Source of the DNA: Nostoc sp. CENA543
Lineage (GTDB): Bacteria > Cyanobacteriota > Cyanobacteriia > Cyanobacteriales > Nostocaceae
NCBI RefSeq assembly: GCF_002896875.1
Contig: NZ_CP023278.1
Span: forward strand, 3,100,001-3,164,000
Length of the DNA: 64,000 nt
Reading direction: 5' to 3'
Part shown: one piece after another, positions 46,047 through 54,831 of the stretch
Position numbering within the stretch: position 1 is the stretch's first letter
Layout: every line of letters starts with the position of its first letter
The notes under the pieces: model-generated
The model's database searches: none
The model's input: only the letters and a program-made list of their open reading frames with translations
Told to the model about the DNA's origin: nothing
Translations under genes and position numbers: made by a program

Positions 46047-46379
46047 TAACAGATGAACTATAATTTCGTCCATAGTTTAAGGGAATTAGATAGAAAATCG
46101 TGTGAGGTAGACTGCACCCAGGGGGGATGCTGTTTGGAGATTTTCGGATAATTCCCATGAAAATGATATCCCATCACTGCGTCAGCAAAAATCGGATAGT
46201 TTAATACCAAATTGGGATAGGTAGTATTGTTACAAGTTTCTGGAACAGCCTCTGAATATCGGTTTTCAATCCAAAATCCAAAATCCAAAATCTAAAATTG
46301 GATAACTCCTGCAACTCTCAAAAAAATTGCCAGTTGCTCAATTGAGTCGCTGAAAACGAAGTTCAAAATTTCACATTGG
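46047..46379. other. Gene-free interval before ribD, with CAAAATC repeats
   Basis: Contains a short array of CCAAAATC octamers (about 46270-46302). A minus-strand ORF across it starts inside the array and has no family features. Confidence 0.55.
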
Positions 46380-47585
46380 TTAGTGTTTTTGTGGTAAATA
46401 ACCTTCTACTAAACAATCACCATCAATGACACGCCAACGCACACGCTCTAAAATTAAGGCTTCTGTCATATTGGTTAAACCCAAGTCACCTACAGGTGTA
46501 GGCGCATGATTACCACCAATAATTTTGGGAGCGATAAAAGCTAAGATTTTCTGCACTGCACCTTCAGATATAGCTTTTGCGGCTAAAGTCCCGCCACATT
46601 CCCACAACACACTACAAAAACCTCGTTCATATAAATACTCTATGGTTGCTTGTGGTGTGAGAGAAGGTAACTCTAATACCTCTACTCCTTTTTGTTGTAA
46701 GAATTTTTGGAAATCTGGATTAGCACCGACTTGGGTGAGTACCAGAGTAGGTGCTTCTGTGATGTCCCACAAATGAGCATCAGTAGGTAAATTCAGAGAA
46801 CGACTCATTACCACCCGCAGGGGATTATGCGCCTCTACTTGATGGCTAGTCAGATAAGGATTATCTTGGCGCACAGTATTACCACCAACAATCACCGCAT
46901 CACAAGCAGCCCGCAGTTGGTGTACTTCGCTACGGGCGGTTTGGTTTGTTACCCAAGCACTATGACCGGAATTAGTAGCGATTTTGCCATCTAAAGTCAT
47001 GGCGTATTTTAAAATTCCTAGAGGGCGTTTGTGCAGAATGCGATGCACAAAACCTTCATTCAGTTGTTGACAAGCTTCCGATTCTACACCTACCAAAACC
47101 TCTATTCCTGCCGCCCGTAACGTGTTAATTCCACCACCAGCTACTAACGGGTTAGGATCAACCATTCCCACTACCACCTTAGCCACACCAGCAGCCACTA
47201 AGGCTTTAGAACAAGGGGGAGTCCGGCCATAGTGGTTACAAGGTTCGAGACTGACGTAGACGGTAGCACCACGGGCTAAATCTCCGGCGGCTCTAAGAGC
47301 AAAAACTTCTGCATGAGGTTCACCAGCACGGGGGTGAAAACCTTCCCCAACAATTGTGCCATTTTTAACAATTACTGCCCCTACTAACGGATTTGGTGAA
47401 GTGCGTCCCAAAGCACGACGGGCAAGTTCCAAACAACGCCGCATCATCGCCCGGTCAAATTCACTACCTACAGACTGTGGTGTTTGTGAATGAGAATCAT
47501 TTGGCGATCGCACTAAAAACTCATGATCATGAGTATTATTTGATAGAGAGGCATCCCCTTGAGCAACCACTGGCAAGTTATCCAT
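46380..47585 (-). CDS. ribD: Bifunctional riboflavin biosynthesis protein RibD
   Basis: A 401-residue fusion of a pyrimidine deaminase (N-terminal) and a reductase (C-terminal), catalysing two middle steps of riboflavin synthesis. Zinc and catalytic residues are H91/E93 in PHAEVFAL and C116/C125 in PCNHYGRTPPC. The reductase half begins near residue 195 (LGILKYAMTLDGKIAT). About 45 residues before MMRRCLELARRALGRTSPNP look non-conserved, so the true start may be further in; ATG at 47585 is the longest. Confidence 0.93.
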   Translation of the reverse strand: MDNLPVVAQGDASLSNNTHDHEFLVRSPNDSHSQTPQSVGSEFDRAMMRRCLELARRALGRTSPNPLVGAVIVKNGTIVGEGFHPRAGEPHAEVFALRAAGDLARGATVYVSLEPCNHYGRTPPCSKALVAAGVAKVVVGMVDPNPLVAGGGINTLRAAGIEVLVGVESEACQQLNEGFVHRILHKRPLGILKYAMTLDGKIATNSGHSAWVTNQTARSEVHQLRAACDAVIVGGNTVRQDNPYLTSHQVEAHNPLRVVMSRSLNLPTDAHLWDITEAPTLVLTQVGANPDFQKFLQQKGVEVLELPSLTPQATIEYLYERGFCSVLWECGGTLAAKAISEGAVQKILAFIAPKIIGGNHAPTPVGDLGLTNMTEALILERVRWRVIDGDCLVEGYLPQKH

Positions 47586-47649
47586 AAATCTTGGGCAATA
47601 CTGTAAATATTCTGCACGCTAACTGTTTCAATAGCGATACCTAAACAGT

Positions 47650-47822
47650 ACGATTTTGGGGAATGGGATTGGGGACTGGGGATTGGGGATTGGGGACAAG
47701 GTAGACAAGGTAGACAAGGTAGGAGATGAGAAAAGCCGTTCCCTGTTCCCTGTTCCCTGTTCCCTGTTCCCTAATGACTAATGACTATTGACTAATGACT
47801 AATGACTAATGACTATTGACTA
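47650..47822. repeat. Composite heptamer repeat block between ribD and mreD
   Basis: Successive arrays of GGGGACT/GGGGATT, GGTAGACAA, TTCCCTG and TTAGTCA-type units fill the spacer. The last array contains the mreD stop codon. Confidence 0.9.
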
Positions 47823-48422
47823 ATAACTAACTTTCATTTTTTCCCACCACAGGTTAAGCGGGTAATACAAGACAGGGGCCCATAGGCTGCTGAGAATGGC
47901 GGAGGCTAGGGTGACACGTTGATAGTACGCCCAAATGAAATCTTTGGCTAGGCGATCGCTTCCTAAACCTAGTAAAAATCCAAATAAGGTTTCTGATACA
48001 ACTGCCATCACAAAGACAATCAAAGCAATAGAGATAAAATCTTCTTGAATAAAACGTTGCTTTTGCAATATGGCTGTGAGAAATCCTACTAACCCCAATG
48101 TAATTGCATGAGATGGATGGGGTGAAGTTATCGCATCTTGCAGTAAACCTAAGATAATTCCTGCTAAAGTTCCCGACCAGAAAGACCGCTTGACACTCCA
48201 AGCAACAACCCAAATTAATAGCCAATTCGGCCCAATTCCCAATAATTCCGTACCTGGAAAGCGGGTAGGTAATAAAAGCAAACATAAAAGCACAGAGCCA
48301 ACTATGATGCCCCAATTCATTACCTGTAACCAAGCTGGATGCAAATCCGCCAAAGTTTTCCTTCTAGTGCGGCGGCGTTCTGGCGGTTTAGACTTACCAC
48401 CAAATGAAGGTATCTTCACCAT
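47820..48422 (-). CDS. mreD: Rod shape-determining protein MreD
   Basis: A 200-residue polytopic membrane protein with about five to six helices (IIVGSVLLCLLLL, WLLIWVVAWSV, LAGIILGLLQDAI, ISIALIVFVMAVVSETL). The basic N-terminus (GGKSKPPERRRTRRKT) is cytoplasmic. It completes the mreBCD operon. Its final SY residues and the TAG stop are encoded by TTAGTCA-type repeat DNA. Confidence 0.9.
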   Translation of the reverse strand: MVKIPSFGGKSKPPERRRTRRKTLADLHPAWLQVMNWGIIVGSVLLCLLLLPTRFPGTELLGIGPNWLLIWVVAWSVKRSFWSGTLAGIILGLLQDAITSPHPSHAITLGLVGFLTAILQKQRFIQEDFISIALIVFVMAVVSETLFGFLLGLGSDRLAKDFIWAYYQRVTLASAILSSLWAPVLYYPLNLWWEKMKVSY

Positions 48423-48426
48423 TTTG

Positions 48427-48475
48427 AGTGACTGTTGACTGTGGACTATTGACTGTTGACTATTGACTCTTTTCT
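48427..48475. repeat. TTGACTG/TTGACTA heptamers between mreC and mreD
   Basis: Repeat units fill the 37-bp mreC-mreD spacer and extend into the 3' end of mreC, providing its SQ residues and TAG stop. Confidence 0.85.
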
Positions 48476-49275
48476 GTTTTCGCTGATTGCTGAGTTTCTG
48501 ACTCTGGATTTTTAGCGTTGGGATAGACAGCGACCCAATCTAGCGAACTCAGGGCGGGAAAAAGTTCTACTTTAGCTACAGAAGCGGGAAGTTTTTTCAA
48601 ATCTAGCGACTTGATTCGTCCTACAGCAAAACCTGCGGGGAATTTCTGACTGTACATAGATGTAGAAACTACATCTCCCACCTTCACATTTGGGACTTTC
48701 TCATAAAATTCCAATACCCCTTCCGCAGAAGAATCTCCCCTTAATACACCCTTGGCAGAAGTACGGCTAACAGTCACACCAACTTGGCTTTTGATATCAC
48801 TAATTAACAAGATGCGACTGGTGTTAGGGGTGACGCTTTCCACTAAACCAACTAATCCACCTTCAGATTTGACCACATAACCTTCACGAATGCCAGCATT
48901 TGAGCCACGGTTAATGGTTACTTGTTGCCACCAATGATCTGCACTGCGTCCGATTACCCTAGCGGGAATTGGTCGTGAGGAAACTGGCTCTTTTTGAACG
49001 TAGCCTAGTAAGTCTTGCAGTTTTTGATTTTGACTTTCTAGCTCAGTAATTTTGGCTTGTAACTCCAAAAAACGCGCATTTTTGAGTAATTCTTCTTGGC
49101 GTTCTTCAGGACTTATCCCTGCCGGCAACATTTGCAAAGGACGAGTAATTGCTTGGTATACTTCCAGTAAAAATTCTCCTTGAGTTTGGCGTAGTATCCA
49201 AGCACCGCCCAAAGCTAAGGCGACTAAACTTAAATGTAGGGTTTTGCGCTCCCACCAACGACGTACAGTAACCAT
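48460..49275 (-). CDS. mreC: Rod shape-determining protein MreC
   Basis: A 271-residue protein with an N-terminal membrane anchor (LHLSLVALALGGAWIL), a coiled-coil (FLELQAKITELESQNQKLQD) and a periplasmic beta-barrel domain (PIPARVIGRSADHWWQQVTINRG). MreC links MreB filaments to the wall synthesis machinery. It is 96 bp downstream of mreB and 37 bp upstream of mreD. Confidence 0.95.
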   Translation of the reverse strand: MVTVRRWWERKTLHLSLVALALGGAWILRQTQGEFLLEVYQAITRPLQMLPAGISPEERQEELLKNARFLELQAKITELESQNQKLQDLLGYVQKEPVSSRPIPARVIGRSADHWWQQVTINRGSNAGIREGYVVKSEGGLVGLVESVTPNTSRILLISDIKSQVGVTVSRTSAKGVLRGDSSAEGVLEFYEKVPNVKVGDVVSTSMYSQKFPAGFAVGRIKSLDLKKLPASVAKVELFPALSSLDWVAVYPNAKNPESETQQSAKTEKSQ

Positions 49276-49371
49276 CTATAAACCTATTTCTATAAATTAA
49301 AAGATACTGGATTCTATTTATATAAAACCCAAATTACAGTCAAATAGAACCCAATATCCAAATTTTTTTGA

Positions 49372-50415
49372 TTACATATTGCGAGAGCGGCCGCTAAACA
49401 CCCTTTCTAACTGTTTGAAGTTTTCTAGCACACGTCCCGTTCCTAACACAACGCAGCTAAGAGGATCAGCCGCAATATGAGTCACAATTCCTGTTTCGTG
49501 GCTAATTAAGGTGTCTATCCCTTTGAGTAAAGCACCGCCACCAGCGAGCATAATGCCTCTATCGATGATGTCTGCTGCCAATTCTGGGGGTGTACGTTCT
49601 AAAGTCCGCTTCACCGCTTCAATAATCACAGATAGCGGTTCTAACATACTTTCCCGAATTTCTGGCCCTTTGATGGTAACTGTTCTAGGTAAACCAGACA
49701 GCAAGTGTAAACCCCGGACTTCCATGATGGCGTTTTCATCATCATGGGTGGGGTAAGCAGAACCAATGCGAATTTTAATGTCTTCCGCAGTGCGTTCACC
49801 AATGACTAGGTTATGTACTTTTTTGAGATACATGATGATGGATTCGGTTAATTCATCACCAGCAATGCGTACTGATTCACTTAACACAGTTCCTTGCAAA
49901 CTCAGCACAGCTACTTCTGTGGTTCCGCCGCCAATATCAATAATCATATTGCCAGTGGGTTCAGCGACAGGAAGTCCTGCACCAATGGCTGCTGCTACTG
50001 GTTCATCGATTAAATAAACTTCTCTGGCTCCAGCTTGCGCAGCTGCATCCATGACAGCTCGTCTTTCTACACCTGTGACACCACTAGGTATACCGATGAC
50101 AATCCGAGGTAATATCAAAGACCTACCTTCATTGACTCGCTGAATGAAGCTTTTCAGCATTAACTCTGCGGTGTCAAAATCAGCAATTACACCATCACGT
50201 AAAGGCCGTAAGGCAATCACATTACCTGGTGTCCGTCCGAGCATTTTTTTTGCTTCTTCTCCTACTGCAAGAGCCACCTTTTCGTTTTGATCGATCGCTA
50301 CTACAGAAGGTTCTTGCAGTACAATACCTTTACCTGATACATAAACGAGGGTATTGGCTGTACCGAGGTCGATACCCATATCCCACGATGAGCGAAAGTT
50401 CCTGAACAAACCCAC
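49372..50415 (-). CDS. mreB: Rod shape-determining actin-like protein MreB
   Basis: A 347-residue actin homologue starting at a GTG. Nucleotide-binding signatures are MGIDLGTANTLVYV (phosphate 1, from residue 13), IIDIGGGTTEVAV (phosphate 2) and IMLAGGGALLKGID (adenosine). MreB filaments beneath the membrane direct wall elongation. In Anabaena, mreBCD loss rounds cells without stopping growth. It heads mreBCD and is divergent from ssb. Confidence 0.97.
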   Translation of the reverse strand: MGLFRNFRSSWDMGIDLGTANTLVYVSGKGIVLQEPSVVAIDQNEKVALAVGEEAKKMLGRTPGNVIALRPLRDGVIADFDTAELMLKSFIQRVNEGRSLILPRIVIGIPSGVTGVERRAVMDAAAQAGAREVYLIDEPVAAAIGAGLPVAEPTGNMIIDIGGGTTEVAVLSLQGTVLSESVRIAGDELTESIIMYLKKVHNLVIGERTAEDIKIRIGSAYPTHDDENAIMEVRGLHLLSGLPRTVTIKGPEIRESMLEPLSVIIEAVKRTLERTPPELAADIIDRGIMLAGGGALLKGIDTLISHETGIVTHIAADPLSCVVLGTGRVLENFKQLERVFSGRSRNM

Positions 50416-50560
50416 GCGTGTCTACGCCCCCTAATTTGCGATAATTCTAGACTACAACTGTTAATGAGAATAAAGTAAATCGTGCTGGATTCTATTATGT
50501 TTTCGTGTCAGAGTCCAGCCTGATAGGCTGTTTTGTAATCACTTGGGGTAATTAGCCTAA

Positions 50561-50600
50561 AGTGCTGTTAGCGGAAGCGGGGCGTTTAGCCGGTGCTGAG
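50561..50600. repeat. Dispersed repeat (GTGCTGTTAGCGG...GGCGTTTAGCCGG)
   Basis: Fifth copy of the element, with GAAGCGG as its central segment. Confidence 0.85.
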
Positions 50601-50617
50601 TAGTGAGTGGTGAGTAA

Positions 50618-50656
50618 AAATCCCAGTCCCCAGTCCCCAGTCCCCAGTCCCCAATC
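50618..50656. repeat. CCCCAGT heptamer array
   Basis: About five tandem CCCCAGT/CCCCAAT units. Confidence 0.9.
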
Positions 50657-50880
50657 CCTATTTCATACAAAGCTGACAAACTTGCTTCATCAAGGCTACC
50701 TATTTCCTATCCTGTGACTAGTTCAGTATATCCGTATATTTTTTCATTTTCTTCAGGTGATTCTGCTTATTTTTATACTGGAACTTGAGATGAAGCGAGT
50801 CACAGTTTTTCAATAGGTTCACAATTGGCTATTATAGGAGTCAAAATACATAAGTACCTCTGTACTAAAAGGTAAAGCAC

Positions 50881-51237
50881 ATGAGTATTAATATTGTCAC
50901 TCTAGTCGGTCGGGTAGGTGGTGATCCAGATATGAAGTTTTTCGACTCTGGTAAGATTGTTTGCAAATTAACATTAGCGGTGAACCGACGATCGCGTAAT
51001 GACAAACCAGACTGGTTCACTCTAGAAATATGGAATAAACAAGCAGAAGCAGCAGGTAACTATGTGCGTAAGGGTAGACTAATTGCAGTTAAAGGTTCTT
51101 TGAAATTTGACACCTGGAATGATCGCCAAAGTGGGCAACTCCGTTCTACACCAGTTATCCTAGTGGATCAGTGGGAGTTTTTAGATTCCAAACGCGATAG
51201 CGAAGCAAACGGTGACTATTCCCCAGAAAATTTTTAA
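50881..51237 (+). CDS. ssb: Single-stranded DNA-binding protein, short form
   Basis: A 118-residue protein consisting of one OB fold (MSINIVTLVGRVGGDPDMKF, DWFTLEIWNKQAEAAGNYVRKG). It ends SEANGDYSPENF and lacks the acidic tip (DDDIPF type) used by typical bacterial SSB to recruit partners. Short SSBs of this kind are known in Anabaena. It should bind ssDNA but probably recruits repair proteins differently. Confidence 0.93.
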   Translation: MSINIVTLVGRVGGDPDMKFFDSGKIVCKLTLAVNRRSRNDKPDWFTLEIWNKQAEAAGNYVRKGRLIAVKGSLKFDTWNDRQSGQLRSTPVILVDQWEFLDSKRDSEANGDYSPENF

Positions 51238-51243
51238 ACAGGA

Positions 51244-51323
51244 GTCAACAGTCAATAGTCCAGACTATTGACTATTGACTATTGACTATTGACTATTGAC
51301 TATTGACTATTGACTAATAACTA
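51244..51323. repeat. TTGACTA heptamer array between ssb and SIMPL gene
   Basis: About nine TTGACTA units in tandem. The right end supplies the SIMPL gene stop codon. Confidence 0.92.
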
Positions 51324-52066
51324 ATTTGCAATGTTACTGTGGCTTCCACTTGTTGCTCACCAGCCACTACAGGAGTAGCAATGGCCATGTCGCCAACAAC
51401 TGCTTTAGATGCTTCTGCACGATATAACATTGGGGGTGGCGGCGCACTTGCACCATTCACTTGAATACTAACCACCTCTTTAGACTGAATGCCAAGAGAA
51501 TTAAATACAGCTTCAGCTTGCTTTTGTGCGTCTTGAGTGGCTTCCTTTAAAGCTTGTTGTCTAGCAGAGGCGATCGCTTCATCGGTAGCGACAAAACTAA
51601 TACTATTAATTTGGGTAGCACCAGCTTTGACGGCTTCATCCAAAATTGTTCCAGCTTTTTCTGTGGCGACACGGAAGCTGACGGTATTACTCGCAGCATA
51701 TCCACTAATGCGCTGTACATTGTTGTTGTAACTATAAACTGGGTTGAGGCGAATTCCTGTAGTTTGTAATTTTTCTACATTGCGACTTTTTAAGAAATCT
51801 ACCACCGCCGATGACCGACGAGCTGCTTCTTTTTGTACTTCCTGTGCTGTTTTTCCTTGAATTTCTACCCCCAGGTTAATTTCGGAAATAGAGGTGGGGA
51901 TTGATTCTTCACCTCGTCCTGTCACAGTCAGAGTCCGCCAGACTTTTTCTTTTTCTTGCGCCATTCCCGGCTGTGTTGCAGTCAAAAATACCAGCAACAC
52001 TAATGGTAGAGTGGCAAAAAGTTTTCTAGCACGCAACTTAGAATTCAATAAAGCAATTTGAGACAT
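51314..52066 (-). CDS. SIMPL domain (DUF541) periplasmic protein
   Basis: A 250-residue protein from the ATG at 52066 (MSQIALLNSKLRARKLF), chosen because GGAG lies eight bases upstream; the longer frame to 52105 lacks this. It has a signal peptide (LPLVLLVFLTATQPGMAQ) and a SIMPL/DUF541 domain (TLTVTGRGEESIPTSISEINLG... and SGYAASNTVSFRV). Such periplasmic proteins are linked to oxidative or envelope stress. The stop codon lies in a heptamer repeat. Confidence 0.87.
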   Translation of the reverse strand: MSQIALLNSKLRARKLFATLPLVLLVFLTATQPGMAQEKEKVWRTLTVTGRGEESIPTSISEINLGVEIQGKTAQEVQKEAARRSSAVVDFLKSRNVEKLQTTGIRLNPVYSYNNNVQRISGYAASNTVSFRVATEKAGTILDEAVKAGATQINSISFVATDEAIASARQQALKEATQDAQKQAEAVFNSLGIQSKEVVSIQVNGASAPPPPMLYRAEASKAVVGDMAIATPVVAGEQQVEATVTLQISY

Positions 52067-52361
52067 CAGATTGACACTCCTCTCAAAGTTTGTATAGACA
52101 TTCAAAATTAGTGATATTAGCTACTCGCCATTGATAACTTTATGGGGTAGCTCGATACACTTTCGATGTTTCTACTTTGACAGTTGTATCGTTAAACTTG
52201 AGGATGGTTTCATTTTTTGAAACTAAAAATTACACCCCAAATTTTTTTATCATTTAAAACGCGCTCATTTAATAATTAATGAGTTTGAACATTAGACCTA
52301 TTTCTGTATAATTAAATACAAGCCAGCTTATGTATTATCCCAATATGAAAAAATTTAGATG

Positions 52362-53309
52362 TTAAGGAGAAGTTTGCCGACCACAATTTGGGCAAAAGAC
52401 AGTGGAAAGCTCAAGCTTGAATCCACAGTGACGACAAAAACTAGGTGTTGGTACTGGCTTCAATCTTGTCTTACGCTCTAGCACTGCTTGGTATTCTCCA
52501 GAGTCAACCCATTTTATCAGTTCATTTGCACGCGAAAGAATGAAAGCTTGGCTTTTAAACATTAAGTTGAACATTTTCAGAAATTTTGTATAGGTTGTAT
52601 CTCCAAATCCTTCATATTCTCTTGCCTGTGTTACAAAGTCATCAACATCAAAAGAGTTAAAATACTTTTTAGGTAAGCCTGCCATTTTTGCCATAACTGT
52701 CATTGCCACAGTTAAATCCTGACAGGCCAGCAGTCCTGCACGATCAACAGTCAACTCTGACCATCTAGACCACTGTAATAATGCTAATTCAATTCCCGAC
52801 GTTAGAGGTTTAGTAAAATCTACTGCAACTGCACTTGTGACAAATTCACTAACGATGGGAAGTAAATAAGCAATTTCCTTGTAGAAAATATGCTGGCTCT
52901 TAATACGACCTATCTCACAACCGATGACAAACAACAATTCCTGTCTGGAAAAACTATCTATACATTCCGTACTAATAATAACTATTGGATGCTCTACTCC
53001 TACAGTGATTCCCTGAAAATTAATATCAGATGTGCGATCATGCCGCACATAAAATTCTGGCATTGTCTTTAAGTTTAAAGTCTCACAAGCATCTTCTAAT
53101 ATTTCATAAATATCAGGAAGACTGCTAGGAGTAATTTTCATGCTGTTGCCAACTAACTGCAATTGCAACAACTTTGATAGTCCAAGACTATAAAATTTAT
53201 TAACTACAAAATCCAACCCAGGTGTTTTTGCTAAAGTATCGAGTGCTTTCTTATCGAAAGGATGTTCATACTCAAGAGGACTTAGTCCTTCTATCTTGAT
53301 TATTTCCAT
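52362..53309 (-). CDS. M48-like peptidase homologue lacking HExxH histidines, with C-terminal zinc ribbon
   Basis: A 315-residue protein. Residues about 50-245 align by pattern with M48 peptidases: the block reads FVIGCEIGRIKSQH where HELGHI.SGH is expected, so both zinc histidines of HExxH are replaced (C and R), while the later SELTVDRAGLLACQD third-ligand region is kept. A C-terminal zinc ribbon (CRHCG...CPNCG) follows. Proteolysis is therefore unlikely; a binding or regulatory role is more likely. It overlaps the upstream gene by 10 bp, indicating translational coupling, and shares a zinc-ribbon module with it. Confidence 0.8.
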   Translation of the reverse strand: MEIIKIEGLSPLEYEHPFDKKALDTLAKTPGLDFVVNKFYSLGLSKLLQLQLVGNSMKITPSSLPDIYEILEDACETLNLKTMPEFYVRHDRTSDINFQGITVGVEHPIVIISTECIDSFSRQELLFVIGCEIGRIKSQHIFYKEIAYLLPIVSEFVTSAVAVDFTKPLTSGIELALLQWSRWSELTVDRAGLLACQDLTVAMTVMAKMAGLPKKYFNSFDVDDFVTQAREYEGFGDTTYTKFLKMFNLMFKSQAFILSRANELIKWVDSGEYQAVLERKTRLKPVPTPSFCRHCGFKLELSTVFCPNCGRQTSP

Positions 53310-53650
53310 AAACTTTGATTACCTTTAGCAACTTGGTAAGCATCAATAACTGACCAAATCAGCATAAGAAAAGAGCCTATACCCGCAGTAGGCGCAAATA
53401 AAATCACTGCCCCCAAGAACATAACCAATGCTTTTAAATAATCACCATTGTAGACTTGTCCAAGTCCTGTAATTAACAAGCAAAGAATTGCCGCAAGGAT
53501 GGGATTTTTTCCTTGAGCATATCTTTTGCTGGCTAATGAAGGTCTACGGATACCATCATCAATAGGAGCAGGACTTGTCAGTGACTCACCACAATTGATA
53601 CAAAACTTTGAATCTTGGCGATTTTCAGTTTGACATTTTGGACACTTCAT
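53300..53650 (-). CDS. Zinc-ribbon plus TM2-like membrane protein
   Basis: A 116-residue protein with an N-terminal double CxxC zinc ribbon (MKCPKCQTENRQDSKFCINCG), a basic linker and two hydrophobic helices (LAAILCLLITGLGQVY, ALVMFLGAVILFAPTAG) of TM2-domain type, ending SVIDAYQVAKGNQS. It is the middle gene of a three-gene cassette: 23 bp after the CHAT gene and overlapping the M48-like gene. It may anchor the complex to the membrane. Confidence 0.82.
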   Translation of the reverse strand: MKCPKCQTENRQDSKFCINCGESLTSPAPIDDGIRRPSLASKRYAQGKNPILAAILCLLITGLGQVYNGDYLKALVMFLGAVILFAPTAGIGSFLMLIWSVIDAYQVAKGNQSLWK

Positions 53651-53673
53651 AAAAAATCTTCTTTCTTTTATAT

Positions 53674-54831
53674 TTAAAGATTTAAGCCTGATATTTTAGC
53701 TGACTCACCGTTAGTAGGAAAGAATATCCTAATATGTCCTTTTAATCCGGCGGAATAATCCTTGCGTTCAATCGCATACTTTTCTTCTCTCCCATCTTCT
53801 TTACTACCTCTTGAACCCAGTCTTGTTCTTCCTGTATATTCACTCCCAATAACTTTAATAGGTTGTTTATACAAATTGAATCTTCTAGCAGCTACATTAA
53901 AGCTATTTTTACGAAAAGCTGGATCAATTTGATCGTTTATAAATAAGGAATGATGCGCGATCGCTGCAAATTTTTGGATACCTATTTCTAGATTAGGACT
54001 AGATAAGGCATCAAATAATTGCTCAATGAGATTCAGCACAACTTCATCTTTACTAGACGGTTCTTCAGATTGGTTGTGAGGTTGTTGAATTGGGTTGTTG
54101 ACAGAGGTTTCTACGGGAATTTCTAAAGACTGATTTATGAGAAGAGTATTGTTAATATCTGTACTGTAATTATTCCTGACAAGATTTCGACTGTTTTCAT
54201 TAGTTGTTTCATCATCATCATCTTTAAAGACTCGATTTCCGATATAAATTTGTAGTAGTTTTCCTTTTTTATAAAGAACAGGTGTTAATTCTTCTGGCAA
54301 GCCTTCTAACTGAATTGCATTACAACCAAGCTCATAAGCAAATTCAATTGATTCTCCACTTCCTAGAGCAGAGTAAAAACCTACAGAAAACTCAATTGCT
54401 GCTTTATCACCAATTGCCTTACTCATGCCAATTACATATTCAATGTATCGAGCGATCGCCTCAGCTTGAAACTTAGAATAACAGGCATTTAAAACAACAC
54501 ATTCAACACGACTAGAGAATAGCCGAAACAGGTTGGCTAAAGCAGAAGTATCAACCAACTTTTCCTGTCCTGTTACGTCTTCAAACACTAATCCTTCCTG
54601 TTCAGCACCATGACCACTGAAGTGGACGATTTGGGGTTTAAAGTCTAGCATTGCTTGCTGAATATCTCTTGGTCGGGTTGCTCCAGTCGAGTTGATAGGT
54701 GTCTTTCCGTATCCGGCTAGGCGTAGCCTTTCTCTAATTTCCCTTTCCTCTTCTTGCAACCGCAAACCCTTAGTTCCTTTAGGATTGGCTGCAAGTAATA
54801 AAATTGATTTAGCATTAATGTTAGCCTTCAT
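53674..54831 (-). CDS. CHAT-domain (caspase-like) cysteine peptidase
   Basis: A 385-residue protein. The N-terminal ~200 residues form a CHAT domain: SILLLAANPKGTKGLRLQEE, catalytic histidine H74 in HFSGHG and catalytic cysteine C117 in VVLNACYS. A low-complexity acidic/asparagine linker follows (about 205-255), then a C-terminal domain of unknown type (about 255-385) that ends FFPTNGESAKISGLNL. CHAT proteases act in bacterial programmed cell death and defence, cutting partner proteins on activation. Both dyad residues are intact, so it should be active. It is the first gene of the cassette. Confidence 0.88.
   Translation of the reverse strand: MKANINAKSILLLAANPKGTKGLRLQEEEREIRERLRLAGYGKTPINSTGATRPRDIQQAMLDFKPQIVHFSGHGAEQEGLVFEDVTGQEKLVDTSALANLFRLFSSRVECVVLNACYSKFQAEAIARYIEYVIGMSKAIGDKAAIEFSVGFYSALGSGESIEFAYELGCNAIQLEGLPEELTPVLYKKGKLLQIYIGNRVFKDDDDETTNENSRNLVRNNYSTDINNTLLINQSLEIPVETSVNNPIQQPHNQSEEPSSKDEVVLNLIEQLFDALSSPNLEIGIQKFAAIAHHSLFINDQIDPAFRKNSFNVAARRFNLYKQPIKVIGSEYTGRTRLGSRGSKEDGREEKYAIERKDYSAGLKGHIRIFFPTNGESAKISGLNL

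Larger units (their letters stand above)
50416..50880. other. mreB-ssb divergent region with repeats
   Basis: Carries one dispersed GTGCTGTTAGCGG element (50561-50600), a CCCCAGT array (about 50620-50656) and TAAAGG upstream of ssb. Promoters for mreBCD should lie within the first 150 bp. Confidence 0.6.

Noticed and set aside
46058-46288. Minus-strand ORF of 76 residues before ribD
   Set aside because: Starts inside a CCAAAATC repeat, has no recognised domain and no ribosome-binding site.
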